Below are positions 26,966 through 36,078 of a DNA stretch of 64,000 bases, piece after piece. Origin of the DNA: an uncultured Nitrosomonas sp. (GTDB lineage: Bacteria; Pseudomonadota; Gammaproteobacteria; Burkholderiales; Nitrosomonadaceae); contig CASDLT010000034.1 in the NCBI GenBank assembly GCA_949281375.1, positions 62,001 through 126,000 on the forward strand, written 5' to 3'. Position 1 is the stretch's first letter, and every line of letters starts with the position of its first letter. Made by a program: the position numbers and the translations under genes. The notes under the pieces were generated by a model. It searched no databases. It was given only the letters and a program-made list of their open reading frames with translations, and had not been told where the DNA came from.

Positions 26966-28681
26966 TTAATGGATTATCGATCGACCACTCCACGAGAAGG
27001 CATTCGTGATCGATGGATTGATTACGAAATCAGGAGATCGAGCAATCCATCCTTCAGGAGAAACAAGATACACATAGGCCAGTGTTTCTCTATTGGCTGG
27101 TCCGGTGACGTCGATTCCAAATGCCATTTTTCCCGATGCTGGGAGCGTTAGCCTGCCATAATTCTGGATATGAAGCAGAAACTGACCTGATGGACCCGAG
27201 AATTCCCATTGCAGCAGCTTGCGCTTGCCCTGGTCTTCAACGGCAACGTGAATGCCGATTGATTGATTGTGACCAGTGGTGAGTTGTTGTTGTATTTTAT
27301 TTGTAATTTCAGATACTTGTGATTCTGTCAGAGACTCAACACAACGGCAGGCGTCATTGTAGGTATGGAGGTTTTTTTTGTTTTTTTCATCTAATGCAAT
27401 CAATTCCTTATCACTGCGTATCAATGCTGGGGATTGCATTCTCGTCAGTATCCACCGAGTTTTTTGCATTTGTGCTAAGTAATTGAGATCTTTGAATTGG
27501 AACGGTAGTAGGAGTCCGTTCTGTTCATTCTCGATCAGAAATTGATTTTGTTTTTCCATGATGCTGCTAATGCCTGCAATCGTGGCAATGGTTTGTTGCT
27601 GAGAGATAGTGAGTGCGCTGGCGACAATAATCAGTGTAATAGCATGCACTCGGCTCAAATGCGTCAGCCAAGCCAGCGTCATCGCAAATATCCAGCCAAT
27701 GAAAAGTAATACTCTTGAAGAAAGGGCATCTCCAAAGCCATTTTGTAATATTGGAAAGATGGGAAAAGCAATTGTGATCACTATACTCAATACAAACAGA
27801 ATATCGATTTTTTGCGGATATAGAGTTCGTGCTACTAACAGCGAGATGATGCAATAAAGCCCGATGAACCCGGCAATCCATTGATTTCCTAACAACGTTG
27901 TAAAGAGGTCTGCCAGAATTTCGTTCCAGCTCAATTGGCCCAATATCGGCGGCTGACCGTATCCTCCTATTCCCTGCAAAACAACCAATCGGACAACGAC
28001 ATAGATAATGGCAATCGACAGAAGAGCCCAAAGATGGTGCAGACGATCTTTCAATGATTTTTCGGGATAAAAGAAAAGTATTGCGATGATGGGAACATAC
28101 AGTTCCTTGCTCAGACAGGCCAACGCATAAAATCCAGCCGCGATTACCGACAGGAGAAGATTGTTTTCTCGCAAGCCACGCACAAAACAATAAAACGCCA
28201 GAATCGTGAACAATAATCCATAGGCGTAATGCCCAGTCATCAGCAACTGAGCTATGGTGCCGGTTGCTGGCATGGAAAGAAAAAGCGCTGAGCCCATGAA
28301 TGCTGTCAATGAATTGAACCAGAGCCGCAGCAACAAAAAGCTCGCTACAGCGGACAAGTATAAGATTGCAATGAGATGGGCATAATGTCCCGCAGGCCGA
28401 AGGCCGAAAAAAGGCAATCCTAATTCATAAAAAAATGCATTCCACGGCGTAATATGCGCCCAGGATTGTTGACGCATGATGTCCGGAACAAAGAAATATT
28501 GCCACGGCGAATAATTCGCAGTAAAAAACAGGTGGGGTCCATCGTCAAAGCGCCACCCTCCCGACAGGGCGCTGTAATGTAAACCCAGGCAGATCATTGC
28601 CAGCATCAAGGTAATCGCGAGCGGGTGACCTGCAATTCGATACCATTGCAATGCATGGCGATTTATTCCGGATTTTTCCAT
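26966..28681 (-). CDS. Large multi-pass membrane protein, GT-C/GtrC-like
   Basis: A predicted 571-residue membrane protein with about ten hydrophobic helices in the first 390 residues and a C-terminal soluble domain of about 180. The pattern HPLAITLMLAMICLGL, GWRFDDGPHLF and HLIAILYLSAVASFLLLRLW resembles GT-C glycosyltransferases, in which an acidic residue after helix 1 is catalytic; RFDDG could provide it. The long frame starts at 28759, but the ATG at 28681 overlaps the end of the GtrA gene and is preferred. It is the third gene of a gtr-like cassette, the position of the specific glucosyltransferase. Confidence 0.65.
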   Translation of the reverse strand: MEKSGINRHALQWYRIAGHPLAITLMLAMICLGLHYSALSGGWRFDDGPHLFFTANYSPWQYFFVPDIMRQQSWAHITPWNAFFYELGLPFFGLRPAGHYAHLIAILYLSAVASFLLLRLWFNSLTAFMGSALFLSMPATGTIAQLLMTGHYAYGLLFTILAFYCFVRGLRENNLLLSVIAAGFYALACLSKELYVPIIAILFFYPEKSLKDRLHHLWALLSIAIIYVVVRLVVLQGIGGYGQPPILGQLSWNEILADLFTTLLGNQWIAGFIGLYCIISLLVARTLYPQKIDILFVLSIVITIAFPIFPILQNGFGDALSSRVLLFIGWIFAMTLAWLTHLSRVHAITLIIVASALTISQQQTIATIAGISSIMEKQNQFLIENEQNGLLLPFQFKDLNYLAQMQKTRWILTRMQSPALIRSDKELIALDEKNKKNLHTYNDACRCVESLTESQVSEITNKIQQQLTTGHNQSIGIHVAVEDQGKRKLLQWEFSGPSGQFLLHIQNYGRLTLPASGKMAFGIDVTGPANRETLAYVYLVSPEGWIARSPDFVINPSITNAFSWSGRSIIH

Positions 28682-29049
28682 GTCCAGTAACGATGTGCCA
28701 AAAAGGTAATAAGCGGAAGAAATACGAACGACAGCAACACGCCGGTCAGATAATGCCATTGCAAAGCTTCACTCATGGCAATAGAGATAATTGATACGGC
28801 CAAACCGATCAGAGATACGATTAAAAATCGTAAATATCGTTGACCTGTGACGGCGGTTCGAAACGACCAGCGGCTATTTGCCCAGAAAGAGAAAAGGTTG
28901 GCGCTGAGGAATGCACATCCGTTGGCTGGAATAGGGTGCACTTCCAGAAGCTCTACCATGCCGGTGACGATACTCAGGTGTATGGCGGTATTAATCACGC
29001 CTATGAGCGAAAATCCCGTCAATTGACGTCCTATTTCACGGTCAGGCAT
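28663..29049 (-). CDS. GtrA family flippase-like protein
   Basis: A 128-residue protein with four transmembrane helices typical of GtrA, proposed to flip polyprenyl-linked glucose to the periplasm. Signatures seen are FSLIGVINTAIHL at the start and NLFSFWANSRWSF in the middle; it ends RYWTWKNPE. The longest frame starts at 29133, but the ATG at 29049 (MPDREIGRQ) overlaps the stop of the upstream glycosyltransferase, consistent with coupling. Confidence 0.85.
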   Translation of the reverse strand: MPDREIGRQLTGFSLIGVINTAIHLSIVTGMVELLEVHPIPANGCAFLSANLFSFWANSRWSFRTAVTGQRYLRFLIVSLIGLAVSIISIAMSEALQWHYLTGVLLSFVFLPLITFLAHRYWTWKNPE

Positions 29050-30025
29050 TCTGGTCAGTACCGCCGTAACGTTGCCGGATGATGTAGAGCGGGCGTTGTT
29101 TGCTTTCGCTATAGATGCGCCCGATGTATTCACCTAATATGCCGATGCCCAGAAGTTGAATGCCGCCGAGAAAAAGGATTGCGGTCAACAATGAAGCATA
29201 GCCAGGTACATCAATGCCGAAAGCGAGCGTTTTGATGATGATCCAGCAGCCATAAATTAGCGCCGCAGTCGCCACGGTAAAACCAATATAGACCCATACC
29301 ACCAGAGGAACAGTGCTGAAACTGGTAATGCCTTCGAGCCCGAGTATCCATAAGCGGCGAGCATTGAAGGATGATTTTCCGAATCTCCGCGGCTTTGCTG
29401 TGAATGTTACTTCGCTGTGTTTGAAACCTACCCAGGCAAATAAGCCTTTCATGAATCGCCGGCGCTCGGGCAATTGTTTTAGCGCGTCGACGACGCGTTT
29501 GTCCATCAAACGGAAATCACCGACATCTTTAGGGATTTGGCACTCTGAGATGGCGTTGTGCATGCGGTAGAACCATTGTGTGATGCAACGTTGTATGAAA
29601 TGATCGGTATCGCGGGAGGCGCGCCTGGCCAGCACGATATCGCTGCCATTCTCCCAACACCGGACCATGTCGATGATCAGCTCGGGAGGGTGTTGCAGAT
29701 CGGCATCGATCGGGATGACGGCGTCGCCGCGCGCCGTGTCGATACCTGCGGTCAAGGCCGCTTCCTTGCCAAAGTTACGCGACAGTTCCAATATCAGGAT
29801 GCGGGGATTTCGCGCTGCATGGCGGCGCAGCACGTCGAGCGTATTATCGCTGCTGCCGTCGTCGATACAGATGATTTCGTACTCATAGGTTTGAAGTGTC
29901 TGCAGAATCAATTCCAGTCTGGCAAAAAAAGTGTCTAATCCTTCTCCTTCATTAAAGCACGGAACCACGATGGATAAGCAGCGGGGAGAGACTGCGGTCA
30001 ACGGAGAAGGTTGGATTGTAGGCAT
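29042..30025 (-). CDS. GtrB-like family 2 glycosyltransferase
   Basis: A 327-residue enzyme resembling dolichol/bactoprenol-phosphate glucosyltransferases. The cytosolic GT-A domain starts LSIVVPCFNEGEG, carries the CIDDGSSDNT motif (D55-D56) and IPIDADLQHPPE (D107, D109), and is followed by two C-terminal helices (VWVYIGFTVATAALIYGCW and an ILFLGGIQLLGIGILG helix) and the usual IGRIYSESKQRP end. It should make a polyprenyl-phosphate hexose for the two downstream genes. Overlap with gtrA is 8 bases. Confidence 0.9.
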   Translation of the reverse strand: MPTIQPSPLTAVSPRCLSIVVPCFNEGEGLDTFFARLELILQTLQTYEYEIICIDDGSSDNTLDVLRRHAARNPRILILELSRNFGKEAALTAGIDTARGDAVIPIDADLQHPPELIIDMVRCWENGSDIVLARRASRDTDHFIQRCITQWFYRMHNAISECQIPKDVGDFRLMDKRVVDALKQLPERRRFMKGLFAWVGFKHSEVTFTAKPRRFGKSSFNARRLWILGLEGITSFSTVPLVVWVYIGFTVATAALIYGCWIIIKTLAFGIDVPGYASLLTAILFLGGIQLLGIGILGEYIGRIYSESKQRPLYIIRQRYGGTDQNA

Positions 30026-30164
30026 CTGTGATGGGTGCGAACTTTAAAGAATACACATATGTTTCAATAGTGAGCGTTATCAGGCCTGTCGGAAGTTTAT
30101 GATAATGCAAGAGACTTCAATGGCGGGATCAGCGAGCCGTGATTTCACAACCAAGGGCTAAATA

Positions 30165-30782
30165 TCAATATTCTACCGGTATCGGATCCAGGCTGCGCCA
30201 TAAATACCAGGTTGCGACTGAGCGCCACGGTTGCCATGGTTTTGATAACTCGAGCATTGTTTTTTTTGAGACAGGTAGGTTGCCATTATAGTGCTGGCTG
30301 ATCGCCCGCTGTAAACCGATATCGTCCAGCGGCAGCACATCCGGACGCTGCATATAGAAAATCAGAAACATTTCTGCTGTCCACCGGCCTATTCCTTTGA
30401 CTTGAGTAAGTTCATCGATCAGTGCTTGGTCATCCATTCGTATCCATGTGTTTTCATCAAATGATTTTTGCAAAAAATGGCGAGATAAATCGTGCAAGTA
30501 GTCGATTTTTCGCGCCGATAATCCGCATGCACGTAATGTATGAGGCTCTGCTGCGGTAATGCTGTTTGGAGTGAGTGCCGGCATGGCAGCGGATATTTTC
30601 TGCCACACACTTTCGGCAGCTTTGACCGATATCTGCTGACCTACGATCGACCGCGCGAGCGTTGTGAAAGCGCATCCGCGGGAAGTAAGTGCTGCTCCTT
30701 CATAACGCTCAATCAGATTTTGCAGGGTGGAATCGCATCTTGCCAGTTCTTGGGCTGCTTGGTTCCAATAAATGGGCGTCAT
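30165..30782 (-). CDS. alkA: DNA-3-methyladenine glycosylase II-like protein
   Basis: A 205-residue HhH-GPD superfamily base-excision enzyme. The helix-hairpin-helix is VKGIGRWTAEMFLIF and the catalytic Asp is in VLPLDDIG just after it. Early residues TLARSIVGQQISVKAAES match the AlkA/Mag1 group. The protein lacks the N-terminal AlkA_N domain and methyltransferase domain of Ada-AlkA fusions, so it is the short Mag1-like form. It removes alkylated purines. It is divergent from mraZ across a 312-base region. Confidence 0.9.
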   Translation of the reverse strand: MTPIYWNQAAQELARCDSTLQNLIERYEGAALTSRGCAFTTLARSIVGQQISVKAAESVWQKISAAMPALTPNSITAAEPHTLRACGLSARKIDYLHDLSRHFLQKSFDENTWIRMDDQALIDELTQVKGIGRWTAEMFLIFYMQRPDVLPLDDIGLQRAISQHYNGNLPVSKKTMLELSKPWQPWRSVATWYLWRSLDPIPVEY

Positions 30783-31094
30783 TGCTCAGGGCGTGTGAAG
30801 AGTTCTAAGAATTCGAAAGTGTGCAATTTTTCTGACAAGTAGACAAGTTTATTCATGTCCCTAACTGACTATAGTTAATACTCTACCTTTAATATTTATT
30901 CTATCTACATTATTTCTTCAGGAATTTCCTGCTTCCTGCATCCTTACAAGTACATGGTTTAAGTCGTTGTCATGTAACTATAAACTCCCAAACTCTTGCT
31001 TGACGAGCCAACATTTTTTCTTTAAAGTGGGAAGTGGTGGGAAAATGTGGGAAATAAAATTGATTGCAAAATTTCCCTAATATGAGGAGACAGA
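30783..31094. other. Divergent alkA/mraZ intergenic region
   Basis: The right half carries the mraZ promoter and operator described separately. The left half (30783-30990) is AT-rich and has no credible gene or strong hairpin. Confidence 0.6.
31000..31052 (+). promoter_or_regulatory. dcw promoter with MraZ operator
   Basis: TTGACG (31000-31005), a 17-base spacer and TAAAGT (31023-31028) form a likely sigma70 promoter. Three direct TGGGA repeats at 31028-31032, 31038-31042 and 31048-31052 have an exact period of 10. This matches the known MraZ binding site of TGGGN repeats separated by five bases, and the first repeat touches the -10 box. MraZ should therefore repress its own cluster here. 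Confidence 0.8.
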
Positions 31095-31541
31095 ATGTTT
31101 CGTGGCGTCACGCAACTTAGTCTAGATGCGAAAAGTAGGCTTGCAATACCTGCAAGATACCGTGGCGAACTCATGTCTTCTTGCGCAGGGCATCTGATAG
31201 TGACTGTTGATCCTTCAAAATGTTTATTAATTTATCCTCAGCCAGCCTGGGACCCGATAGAACAAAAACTCAATAATCTTTCCAGCTTCGATCTTCCCAC
31301 TCGACAATTGCAGAGACTACTCGTAGGTAATGCTTGCGATGTCGACATGGATGCTGCTGGACGTATTTTGATATCTCCGCCTCTCCGTCAATTTGCTGGT
31401 TTGTCCAAAGATGTTGTGTTGGTAGGCCAAGGAAATAAATTTGAATTGTGGGATGAAGCTCAATGGAATAAACAGTTGGAAGAAGCGCTGGTGTTCCAGG
31501 ATGGCAAGATGCCGTCTGAGCTGCAAGGCTTCTCCTTATAA
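31095..31541 (+). CDS. mraZ: MraZ transcriptional regulator
   Basis: A 148-residue double AbrB-like (SpoVT) protein that assembles into rings and represses the dcw cluster. It shows both repeats: FRGVTQLSLDAKSRLAIPARYR at the N-terminus and NACDVDMDAAGRILISPPLRQFA from about 75, each with the D-x-x-x-R motif of the family. GAGGAGA precedes the ATG. First gene of the cell-wall and division cluster. Confidence 0.95.
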   Translation: MFRGVTQLSLDAKSRLAIPARYRGELMSSCAGHLIVTVDPSKCLLIYPQPAWDPIEQKLNNLSSFDLPTRQLQRLLVGNACDVDMDAAGRILISPPLRQFAGLSKDVVLVGQGNKFELWDEAQWNKQLEEALVFQDGKMPSELQGFSL

Positions 31542-31562
31542 CTAGGCGTGTAAGCGCGGCAA

Positions 31563-32501
31563 ATGCACACCTCGGTACTGTTGTGCGAAGCAATTGAAGC
31601 GTTGGCGATAAAGCCAGGTGGTGTGTATGTGGATGCCACTTTTGGACGGGGCGGACATAGCCGTGAAATCCTGTTGCAATTGGGTGAAAGTGGTCGATTG
31701 ATCGCATTTGACCGGGATCCGGCAGCTATTGAAGCGAGTCAGGCCATTTTGGATAAACGATTTTGTATCATTCATGGCAGTTTTTCGAGCATACGCAAAC
31801 GATTGCAAGATATGGGCATTGCACGGATTGATGGGGTGCTGCTTGATTTGGGAGTGTCATCGCCACAATTGGAAGAAATATCGCGTGGATTTAGCTTTCG
31901 ATTGGCTGGGCCGCTCGATATGCGGATGGATACAACTCAGGGTGAAACTGCTGCGGCGTGGCTGGCCACGGTTTCGGAAGATCAACTGGAAAAGGTGATA
32001 AGAGAATATGGCGAAGAACGGCATGCTCGGCAGATTGCAAGAGCGATTATTGTGGCAAGAACGCGGCGACCTGTTGTTACCACATTACAACTTGCCGAGA
32101 TTGTCGCAGCGGTCGTGCGTCCGCGCCAGCGGGAAAGTTTTCGGCATCCGGCGACGCGCACTTTTCAGGCGATTCGGATTTATCTCAATCAGGAACTTGA
32201 GGAGTTGTCGTTAGTGCTGCCGCAATGCGTTGAGATGCTTAATCCACGAGGACGATTGGTGGTGATCAGTTTTCATTCACTGGAAGATCGAATGGTGAAG
32301 CAATTCATGCGCAATGCCGCGAGAGTGGACAGCTTGCCTAGGAATGTGCCTATGACTGACGTAGAAGTGCAGCGCTACAGCAGGAATACACTCAAGCTGA
32401 TCGGCAAAGCCGTTCGCCCCAGTGAAGATGAAGTGGGGGTAAATCTCAGGGCAAGGAGTGCAGTCATGCGCGTGGCTGAAAGAATGGCGATGAATGGGTA
32501 A
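31563..32501 (+). CDS. rsmH: 16S rRNA (cytosine-1402 N4) methyltransferase RsmH
   Basis: A 312-residue SAM-dependent enzyme that methylates C1402 of 16S rRNA in the decoding centre. The SAM loop is DATFGRGGHSREIL near residue 30, the LDLGVSSPQLEE motif lies near 100, and the C-terminus has VISFHSLEDRMVKQFM and the basic SAVMRVAERM end. Length matches E. coli (313). It starts 21 bases after mraZ with no good SD, as in many dcw clusters. Confidence 0.95.
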   Translation: MHTSVLLCEAIEALAIKPGGVYVDATFGRGGHSREILLQLGESGRLIAFDRDPAAIEASQAILDKRFCIIHGSFSSIRKRLQDMGIARIDGVLLDLGVSSPQLEEISRGFSFRLAGPLDMRMDTTQGETAAAWLATVSEDQLEKVIREYGEERHARQIARAIIVARTRRPVVTTLQLAEIVAAVVRPRQRESFRHPATRTFQAIRIYLNQELEELSLVLPQCVEMLNPRGRLVVISFHSLEDRMVKQFMRNAARVDSLPRNVPMTDVEVQRYSRNTLKLIGKAVRPSEDEVGVNLRARSAVMRVAERMAMNG

Positions 32502-32506
32502 GCTTG

Positions 32507-32800
32507 ATGTTCAAATTGAACATTTTCCTAGTAATGATCGGAATTGCCTGTGCACTCGGAATCGTAACGTCGCAACACATGGCTCGGAAACTTTTTATGG
32601 CGCTTGAGAATGAAAAGGAAACGGAGCGGAGACTCGATGTGGAATGGGGTCGACTTCAACTGGAGCAAAGCACATTGATCATGCATGGGCGGATCGAACG
32701 TATCGCGAAAGAGCATCTGAAGATGGTCGTACCTGCAGCCACCGAGATTCAGATCATCTCGGTGGGCACAAAAGATAACCGGCGCAGCAATGGGAATTGA
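32507..32800 (+). CDS. ftsL: Cell division protein FtsL
   Basis: A 97-residue bitopic division protein that joins FtsB and FtsQ and activates FtsWI. One helix (LNIFLVMIGIACALGIVTS) is followed by a short periplasmic coiled coil (ALENEKETERRLDVEWGRLQ) and a tail HGRIERIAKEHLKMV, as in FtsL. The frame is open from a TTG at 32504, but the ATG at 32507 is the natural start. Five bases separate it from rsmH. Confidence 0.9.
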   Translation: MFKLNIFLVMIGIACALGIVTSQHMARKLFMALENEKETERRLDVEWGRLQLEQSTLIMHGRIERIAKEHLKMVVPAATEIQIISVGTKDNRRSNGN

Positions 32801-32803
32801 TCG

Positions 32804-34528
32804 ATGATAACGAACCAACCACCGCAAATTAAATTGTCGTCGTGGCGCTCGTTTTTATTATTTAGCTTATTGATCTTAGGTTTGATCAGTCTGGCCGGGC
32901 GTGCTGCGTATTTGCAAGGGATGCATCATGATTTTTTGCAGGAGAAAGGCGAATCTCGGTATAGCCGGGTGGTTGAAATGAATGCGGATCGCGGCATGAT
33001 CACGGATAGAAATGGTCAGATACTTGCGATCAGTTCACCCATTGCTTCGGTTCATGCGGATCCGAAATTGATCAAAGTTACACCCGAGCAATTAAAGCAA
33101 TTGTCCAAATTGCTGGAGGCCCCCAGTGCGGTGATAGAACAGCGTCTGAACCGGGAAAATACCCGCTTTGTGTATCTGAAGCGGCAGGTGATTCCAGAAA
33201 CTGCCGAAAAAATCATGAAGATGAAAATTCCTGGCATTGATTTAACTTATGAATCCAAGCGCTATTATCCAGAAGGCGAGCATGCGGCCCATGTATTGGG
33301 TTTTACCGATATCAATGATAAGGGTCAGGAAGGGGTTGAACGAGGGTGGCAGGAGATACTGGCGGGTGAACTGGGAAGCCGGCGCGTCATCAAGGACAAC
33401 AAAGGCCGAATTGTGGAGGATATCGAAAATATCCGGTTGCCTAAACAGGGACAGGACCTCATTTTATCAATCGACCGTCGTATTCAATATCGTGCTCATG
33501 AGGAACTGAAAGAAGCGGTCAAGCTCAATAAAGCCAAGGCGGGCAGCATCGTAGTACTGGATGCGCAAACCGGTGAAATACTGGCATTGACCAATTTGCC
33601 CGTCTATAACCCTAATAATCGCGCCACCATCAGCAATGACAAAATCCGTAATCGAGCCCTGATCGATACTTTCGAGCCCGGTTCGACATTGAAGCCCTTT
33701 ACCGTAGCTGTTGCGCTGGAAGTGGGAAAGGTCAATTCGAACACCGTCATGCAAACTTCTCCGGGATTGATGCATGTTGGCAGAAAAACGATACGCGATG
33801 TCAATAACAAAGGTGAGTTGACCGTGGCTGAGATCATTCAGCAATCCAGCAATGTGGGCACCGCCAAAATAGCCTTGTCGCTGGCGCCGCAATCCATGTG
33901 GGAAATGTTGAACCGTTCGGGCTTCGGAGCGATCACTCATTCTGGCTTTCCAGGAGAAGCCAGCGGAATATTGCGCTCCTACAATACCTGGCGGCCCATT
34001 GAACAAGCGACGATGTCCTATGGTCATGGAATTTCTACCAGCTTGATGCAATTGGCGCGTGCTTATACCATTTTTACCAGCGGCGGCGAACTGAAGCCCG
34101 TGTCGCTACTGAAAAGGGATATGCCGGTGATGGGGCAACGGGTCATTTCTCGGGATACCGCCATGGCAATGAATTATATGCTCGAGTTGGCGACCAAGCC
34201 CGGCGGAACTGCGCCACTGGCGCAAATCAATGGCTACCGCGTCGCCGGTAAGACCGGCACGGCGCATAAATTGATCGATGGTCAATATGCCAAGAAACAA
34301 TATATTTCGACATTTGTTGGATATGCTCCGGCGTCGAACCCACGATTGATTGTCGCAGTGATGATCGATGAGCCTTCGGCTGGAAAGTATTTTGGCGGCG
34401 CAGTTGCTGCGCCCGTGTTCAGCAATGTGATGAGCAGTGCATTGCATATCTTGAATATTCCACCGGATGCATCGGCAAATAATGTGATCACCTTTACTGC
34501 CATGCCGGAAATGGACGATGAAGGATGA
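32804..34528 (+). CDS. ftsI: Peptidoglycan D,D-transpeptidase FtsI (PBP3)
   Basis: A 574-residue class B penicillin-binding protein that cross-links septal peptidoglycan with FtsW. It has an N-terminal membrane anchor (SFLLFSLLILGLISLAG), the dimerisation region (RYYPEGEHAAHVLGF), and the transpeptidase motifs STLK with Ser294, SSN and KTGTA. It ends in FTAMPEMDDEG. It starts just after ftsL and overlaps murE by four bases (ATGA). Confidence 0.95.
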   Translation: MITNQPPQIKLSSWRSFLLFSLLILGLISLAGRAAYLQGMHHDFLQEKGESRYSRVVEMNADRGMITDRNGQILAISSPIASVHADPKLIKVTPEQLKQLSKLLEAPSAVIEQRLNRENTRFVYLKRQVIPETAEKIMKMKIPGIDLTYESKRYYPEGEHAAHVLGFTDINDKGQEGVERGWQEILAGELGSRRVIKDNKGRIVEDIENIRLPKQGQDLILSIDRRIQYRAHEELKEAVKLNKAKAGSIVVLDAQTGEILALTNLPVYNPNNRATISNDKIRNRALIDTFEPGSTLKPFTVAVALEVGKVNSNTVMQTSPGLMHVGRKTIRDVNNKGELTVAEIIQQSSNVGTAKIALSLAPQSMWEMLNRSGFGAITHSGFPGEASGILRSYNTWRPIEQATMSYGHGISTSLMQLARAYTIFTSGGELKPVSLLKRDMPVMGQRVISRDTAMAMNYMLELATKPGGTAPLAQINGYRVAGKTGTAHKLIDGQYAKKQYISTFVGYAPASNPRLIVAVMIDEPSAGKYFGGAVAAPVFSNVMSSALHILNIPPDASANNVITFTAMPEMDDEG

Positions 34529-36078
34529 CTGTGATGGCCGTCAAAAAGAAGATATCGCGATTGTTTGACATTCATCAGCTAGATGAGATGGGCGTGCCCA
34601 TCGCTCATTTAGTGACGGATAGCCGCCAAGTCAGGCCGGGCGATACATTTCTTGCTTATCCAGGAGAAAGGGCAGACGGACGCGAATTCATTGCGCAAGC
34701 GATCGCGGCGGGAGCCAATGCGATTGTGTGGGATTCTCAGGATTTTTCTTGGAATTCGGAATGGATAATTCCCAATTTACCTGTCGGTGAACTGAAGAGC
34801 AAGGCAGGTTTGATCGCCGATCATGTGTATGGCCATCCTTCACAGAACTTATGGATGGTGGGAATCACCGGCACGAATGGTAAAACTTCGTGTTGTCACT
34901 GGTATGCGCAAGCCATGGCCAATCTGAGCAGGAAAACAGCGATTATCGGTACGTTAGGGAATGGGTTTGTTGCAGAGCTTGAAGGCTCGGAAAATACCAC
35001 CCCGGATGCCACTGTGCTGCAACGCATGTTGAATCAATTCAAGCAGCGCGGTGCGGAAAGTGTCGCGATGGAAGTGTCATCGCATGGCATAGCGCAAGGG
35101 CGGCTTAATGGCACTGTGTTTTCGGTTGCGGTATTGACCAATTTGTCGCGTGATCATCTGGACTATCATCAGGATATGGATGCTTACGCTGCCACGAAAG
35201 CACGGTTGTTTTTCTGGCCTGGCTTGAAATATGCTGTTGTCAATATGGACGACGTGCTGGGTGTGGAGTTGTCGCGGCAGCTTGCCAACACATCCACTCA
35301 GGTCATCGGCTATGGATTCAATTATCCAGAATTTGCACATGCAAAACATTTCAGCATGGTCTATGGCTCGAATCTGCAGGCTGATATCGATGGAATCGAA
35401 TTTGATATCGAATACGAGCATGTTCGTGAACACATTGCCTTGAATGTGCTGGGTAAATTCAATGCATCCAACGTGCTGGCAGTGGTGGCGTCCTTGATGG
35501 CCAGTGGCATTGGTTTGCCGGATGCCATCAAAGCGCTGTCGGATGCGCGCACGCTTCCTGGCCGTATGGAAAAACATGTCGCGGCTGATCAGCCCATCGT
35601 CATTGTAGATTATGCACATACTCCGGATGCGCTGGAGAAAGTGCTGTGCACATTACGGGAGATTCTTCGTAAAAGCTACACGACAGCCATGTCTACCCGC
35701 CGGCCGCGTTTAACCTGCGTTGTGGGTTGCGGTGGGGATCGAGATAAAGGCAAACGTCCTCTGATTGGGGAAGTTGCAACGCGGCTGGCAGATTCGGTTA
35801 TTTTCACCAGTGATAACCCACGTACAGAAGATCCGCAGCAAATCATTCGCGATATTGTCGCAGGCGCAACGGGCAGACACCATCAAATTGAAGTTGATCG
35901 CGCTTCAGCGATTTATCAGGCTATCGATAATGCTCGTTTTGGGGATGTCGTCTTGATCGCGGGAAAAGGTCATGAAAAATTTCAGGACGTCACCGGGCGC
36001 AAGATTCCCTTTGATGACGCCGAAATCGTGCAGCAAGTACTGAACGAATTATCTCGAAAGGTACGGATAAAGAAATGA
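34525..36078 (+). CDS. murE: UDP-MurNAc-Ala-Glu:meso-diaminopimelate ligase
   Basis: This 517-residue Mur ligase adds the third residue of the peptidoglycan stem. The nucleotide loop is GITGTNGKTSC and the motif DNPR at residues 430-433 (SDNPRTEDP) is the meso-diaminopimelate determinant, not the lysine type. The Mur ligase motif DHLDYHQDMDAYAATK is intact. The ATG overlaps ftsI TGA and the last four bases overlap murF. It is a little longer than E. coli MurE (495). Confidence 0.95.
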   Translation: MTVMAVKKKISRLFDIHQLDEMGVPIAHLVTDSRQVRPGDTFLAYPGERADGREFIAQAIAAGANAIVWDSQDFSWNSEWIIPNLPVGELKSKAGLIADHVYGHPSQNLWMVGITGTNGKTSCCHWYAQAMANLSRKTAIIGTLGNGFVAELEGSENTTPDATVLQRMLNQFKQRGAESVAMEVSSHGIAQGRLNGTVFSVAVLTNLSRDHLDYHQDMDAYAATKARLFFWPGLKYAVVNMDDVLGVELSRQLANTSTQVIGYGFNYPEFAHAKHFSMVYGSNLQADIDGIEFDIEYEHVREHIALNVLGKFNASNVLAVVASLMASGIGLPDAIKALSDARTLPGRMEKHVAADQPIVIVDYAHTPDALEKVLCTLREILRKSYTTAMSTRRPRLTCVVGCGGDRDKGKRPLIGEVATRLADSVIFTSDNPRTEDPQQIIRDIVAGATGRHHQIEVDRASAIYQAIDNARFGDVVLIAGKGHEKFQDVTGRKIPFDDAEIVQQVLNELSRKVRIKK

